Source: an uncultured Maribacter sp.
GTDB lineage: Bacteria > Bacteroidota > Bacteroidia > Flavobacteriales > Flavobacteriaceae
Length of the DNA: 64,000 bases
Assembly: GCA_947504045.1 (NCBI GenBank)
Contig: CANNFY010000002.1
Location: 372,001-436,000, forward strand
Direction: 5' to 3'
Shown: positions 62,405 to 64,000 of the stretch, in pieces
Layout: every line of letters begins with the position of its first letter
Position numbering within the stretch: position 1 is the stretch's first letter
Notes under the pieces: generated by a model
Database searches by the model: none
Seen by the model: only the letters and a program-made list of their open reading frames with translations
What the model was told of the DNA's origin: nothing
Translations under genes and position numbers: made by a program

Positions 62405-63031
62405 TTAAAACTCGGGTACATCTTCTATTCTTACATAAGGATGCTTAGCTATCTTTTTTAAAGAGTAGTAACTATTTAATCCAGAAATACCTATACCGCT
62501 AGTTGCCTCTAAATCTATATCCCCATCTACAAAAGCATTTTCCGGAAAAATTAAATGTTCTATTTCTCCTATAATTAACTTAGTACCATTTTGCTTAATA
62601 TCTATTGCTTCTACAAAACGCATACCTATTTTAAAATTACTTTCTTTTACAAAAGGAGCTTTAAAATCTTCTAAATATTCTTCGGTTAGGTTACAGCGCT
62701 TAAACTCAGATGTATTAGCATTAAATTTTGCTGAAGTGTAATGTGCATTTTTTATAAAATCTTTGGGAATATGATTTATAGTATAAACCTCATTTTCTAT
62801 AATATTAAAATAAGTATGCCCCACTTCTTCTGTTTGTGGTCTTGTAATAAACCCTAATAATGGCGGAGCACTCCCTAGGTGAACTACTGAACTAAAAATT
62901 GCTACATTAGTTTGCGCTTTATTATTTATAGTACCTATTAGATTCGCTGGTTTTATTCCCGTTACCGAATTTATTATTTTTAATTTTGTAACACGGTCTA
63001 GCTCCTCTATTTCTTTTTTAGTATACTTCAT
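62405..63031 (-). CDS. Flavin reductase family protein (FMN-binding split barrel)
   Basis: 208 aa; [35 protein letters not shown]. Confidence 0.83.
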   Translation of the reverse strand: MKYTKKEIEELDRVTKLKIINSVTGIKPANLIGTINNKAQTNVAIFSSVVHLGSAPPLLGFITRPQTEEVGHTYFNIIENEVYTINHIPKDFIKNAHYTSAKFNANTSEFKRCNLTEEYLEDFKAPFVKESNFKIGMRFVEAIDIKQNGTKLIIGEIEHLIFPENAFVDGDIDLEATSGIGISGLNSYYSLKKIAKHPYVRIEDVPEF

Positions 63032-64000
63032 TATTTTTTATTTACATGCATTTTTAAAATACGATGCTTTTCTTTTTGCACTGCCGGATGTTTTTTATGT
63101 TCCCAATTTTTTTCTCTTGCAAGCCTTGCACTTTCTTGTAAATTAACAATTGGCAGTGGGTAATCTTCCCCAATAATTGTTTCACAAAAAGCTTGTTCTA
63201 TTAGTGTCATTTTCCAAGGCTCATGAATATGAGCTAGAGGAACTTTTTGTAATTCTGGAATCCATTTTTTTATAAAAACACCTTCTGGGTCATGTTCCTG
63301 AGAATTTTTCACTGGATTGTATAAACGTATGGTATTAACTCCTGTTGTTCCTGCTTGCATTTGAAACTGCGTATAATGGATGCCTGGCTCGTAATCTAAA
63401 AATTGCCTAGCTAAATGGTAAACGCCATGTCTCCAATCTTGGTCTAAGTTCATAGTTAAGAAAGAAACTACCATGGCACGCATTCTAAAATTAATCCAAC
63501 CCGTTTTTTCTACAGCACGCATACAGGCATCTACCAAAGGATAACCCGTATTTCCTGTTTTCCATGCTCTAATAAAAGCTTCGTTTTCTTTATGTGGTAA
63601 TAATTCATACCCTTGATTAATACAAACAGTTTCGTATCTACACTCTACTTCAAACTTTTGTATAAAATGACAATGCCAGTGTAAACGAGTTAGCAATGCC
63701 GAAAATGCCCTTGTACTGTTCTTCTTTTTAGGATGTGTAGCTACAAATTGATACGCTTGTTTTACACTTATATTTCCCCAAGCTAAATAAGGAGATAATC
63801 TACTACAAGATAGTCTGCTTTCTGCAGGTTTTGATATATGTAGTTGGTAATTAACCCCTCGTTTATCTACAAAAGATTTTAAATATTGCCAAGCCTTTTT
63901 TTCCCCTGCTGGTTGATATTTTTTTGGGTATTGCCTCCACCCTACTTTAATTACTTTTGGAATTAAAAAAGGATGTTTTAATGGTGCTATTTTAGATATT
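63031..64000 (-). CDS. Cryptochrome/deoxyribodipyrimidine photolyase (5' end outside window)
   Basis: Open frame continues past the ORF-track start to the window end (ISKIAPLKHPFLIPKVIKVGWRQYPKKYQPAGEKKAWQYL...ESRLSCSRLSPYLAWGNISVKQAYQF); WINFRMRAMVVSFLTMNLDQDWRHGVYHLARQFLDYEPGIHYTQFQMQAGTTG. Confidence 0.88.
   Translation of the reverse strand, partial: ISKIAPLKHPFLIPKVIKVGWRQYPKKYQPAGEKKAWQYLKSFVDKRGVNYQLHISKPAESRLSCSRLSPYLAWGNISVKQAYQFVATHPKKKNSTRAFSALLTRLHWHCHFIQKFEVECRYETVCINQGYELLPHKENEAFIRAWKTGNTGYPLVDACMRAVEKTGWINFRMRAMVVSFLTMNLDQDWRHGVYHLARQFLDYEPGIHYTQFQMQAGTTGVNTIRLYNPVKNSQEHDPEGVFIKKWIPELQKVPLAHIHEPWKMTLIEQAFCETIIGEDYPLPIVNLQESARLAREKNWEHKKHPAVQKEKHRILKMHVNKK

Overview
This is a low-GC chromosomal segment typical of a marine Flavobacteriaceae (Bacteroidota) genome. 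I did not attempt a genus call. Most of it is housekeeping or metabolic: a gapN-like fragment; an ilvDBNCA operon (minus strand); pxpABC (5-oxoprolinase); a TPR histidine kinase; comM/yifB; a penicillin acylase; a DsbD-like protein; tilS; pabB; lpd; nhaC; a peroxiredoxin/thioredoxin trio; tpx; dgkA; ftsK; lolA; lptF/G; a ribB with a degenerate GTP cyclohydrolase II domain; a kbl + threonine dehydrogenase pair with a divergent Lrp regulator; selO; one tRNA-Ser(UGA); a LolDE-like ABC/DUF3299-like trio with a His-rich permease loop; a hemerythrin/RIC-like protein among small unknown genes; a polyamine operon (speA, agmatinase, deoxyhypusine synthase-like, small acidic protein, GNAT-nitrilase fusion); and a photolyase cluster. 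No CRISPR array, rRNA, prophage or insertion sequence was seen. The items most worth checking are: (i) a bacterial (6-4)-type photolyase homologue that has lost the CxxC...C Fe-S ligand segment; (ii) a RibB-X type protein with all Zn/catalytic residues of the RibA half replaced; (iii) a zinc-type ABC trio with the metal-binding stretch inside the permease; (iv) a putative homospermidine operon with an unknown acidic protein and a leading 57-aa ORF missing from the ORF track; (v) an RIC-like protein lacking the N-terminal Cys-Cys motif, in a divergent locus with a perfect 17-bp inverted repeat; (vi) several palindromes, direct repeats and small ORFs not in the supplied ORF track. All family assignments are by eye; none was confirmed by a database search.
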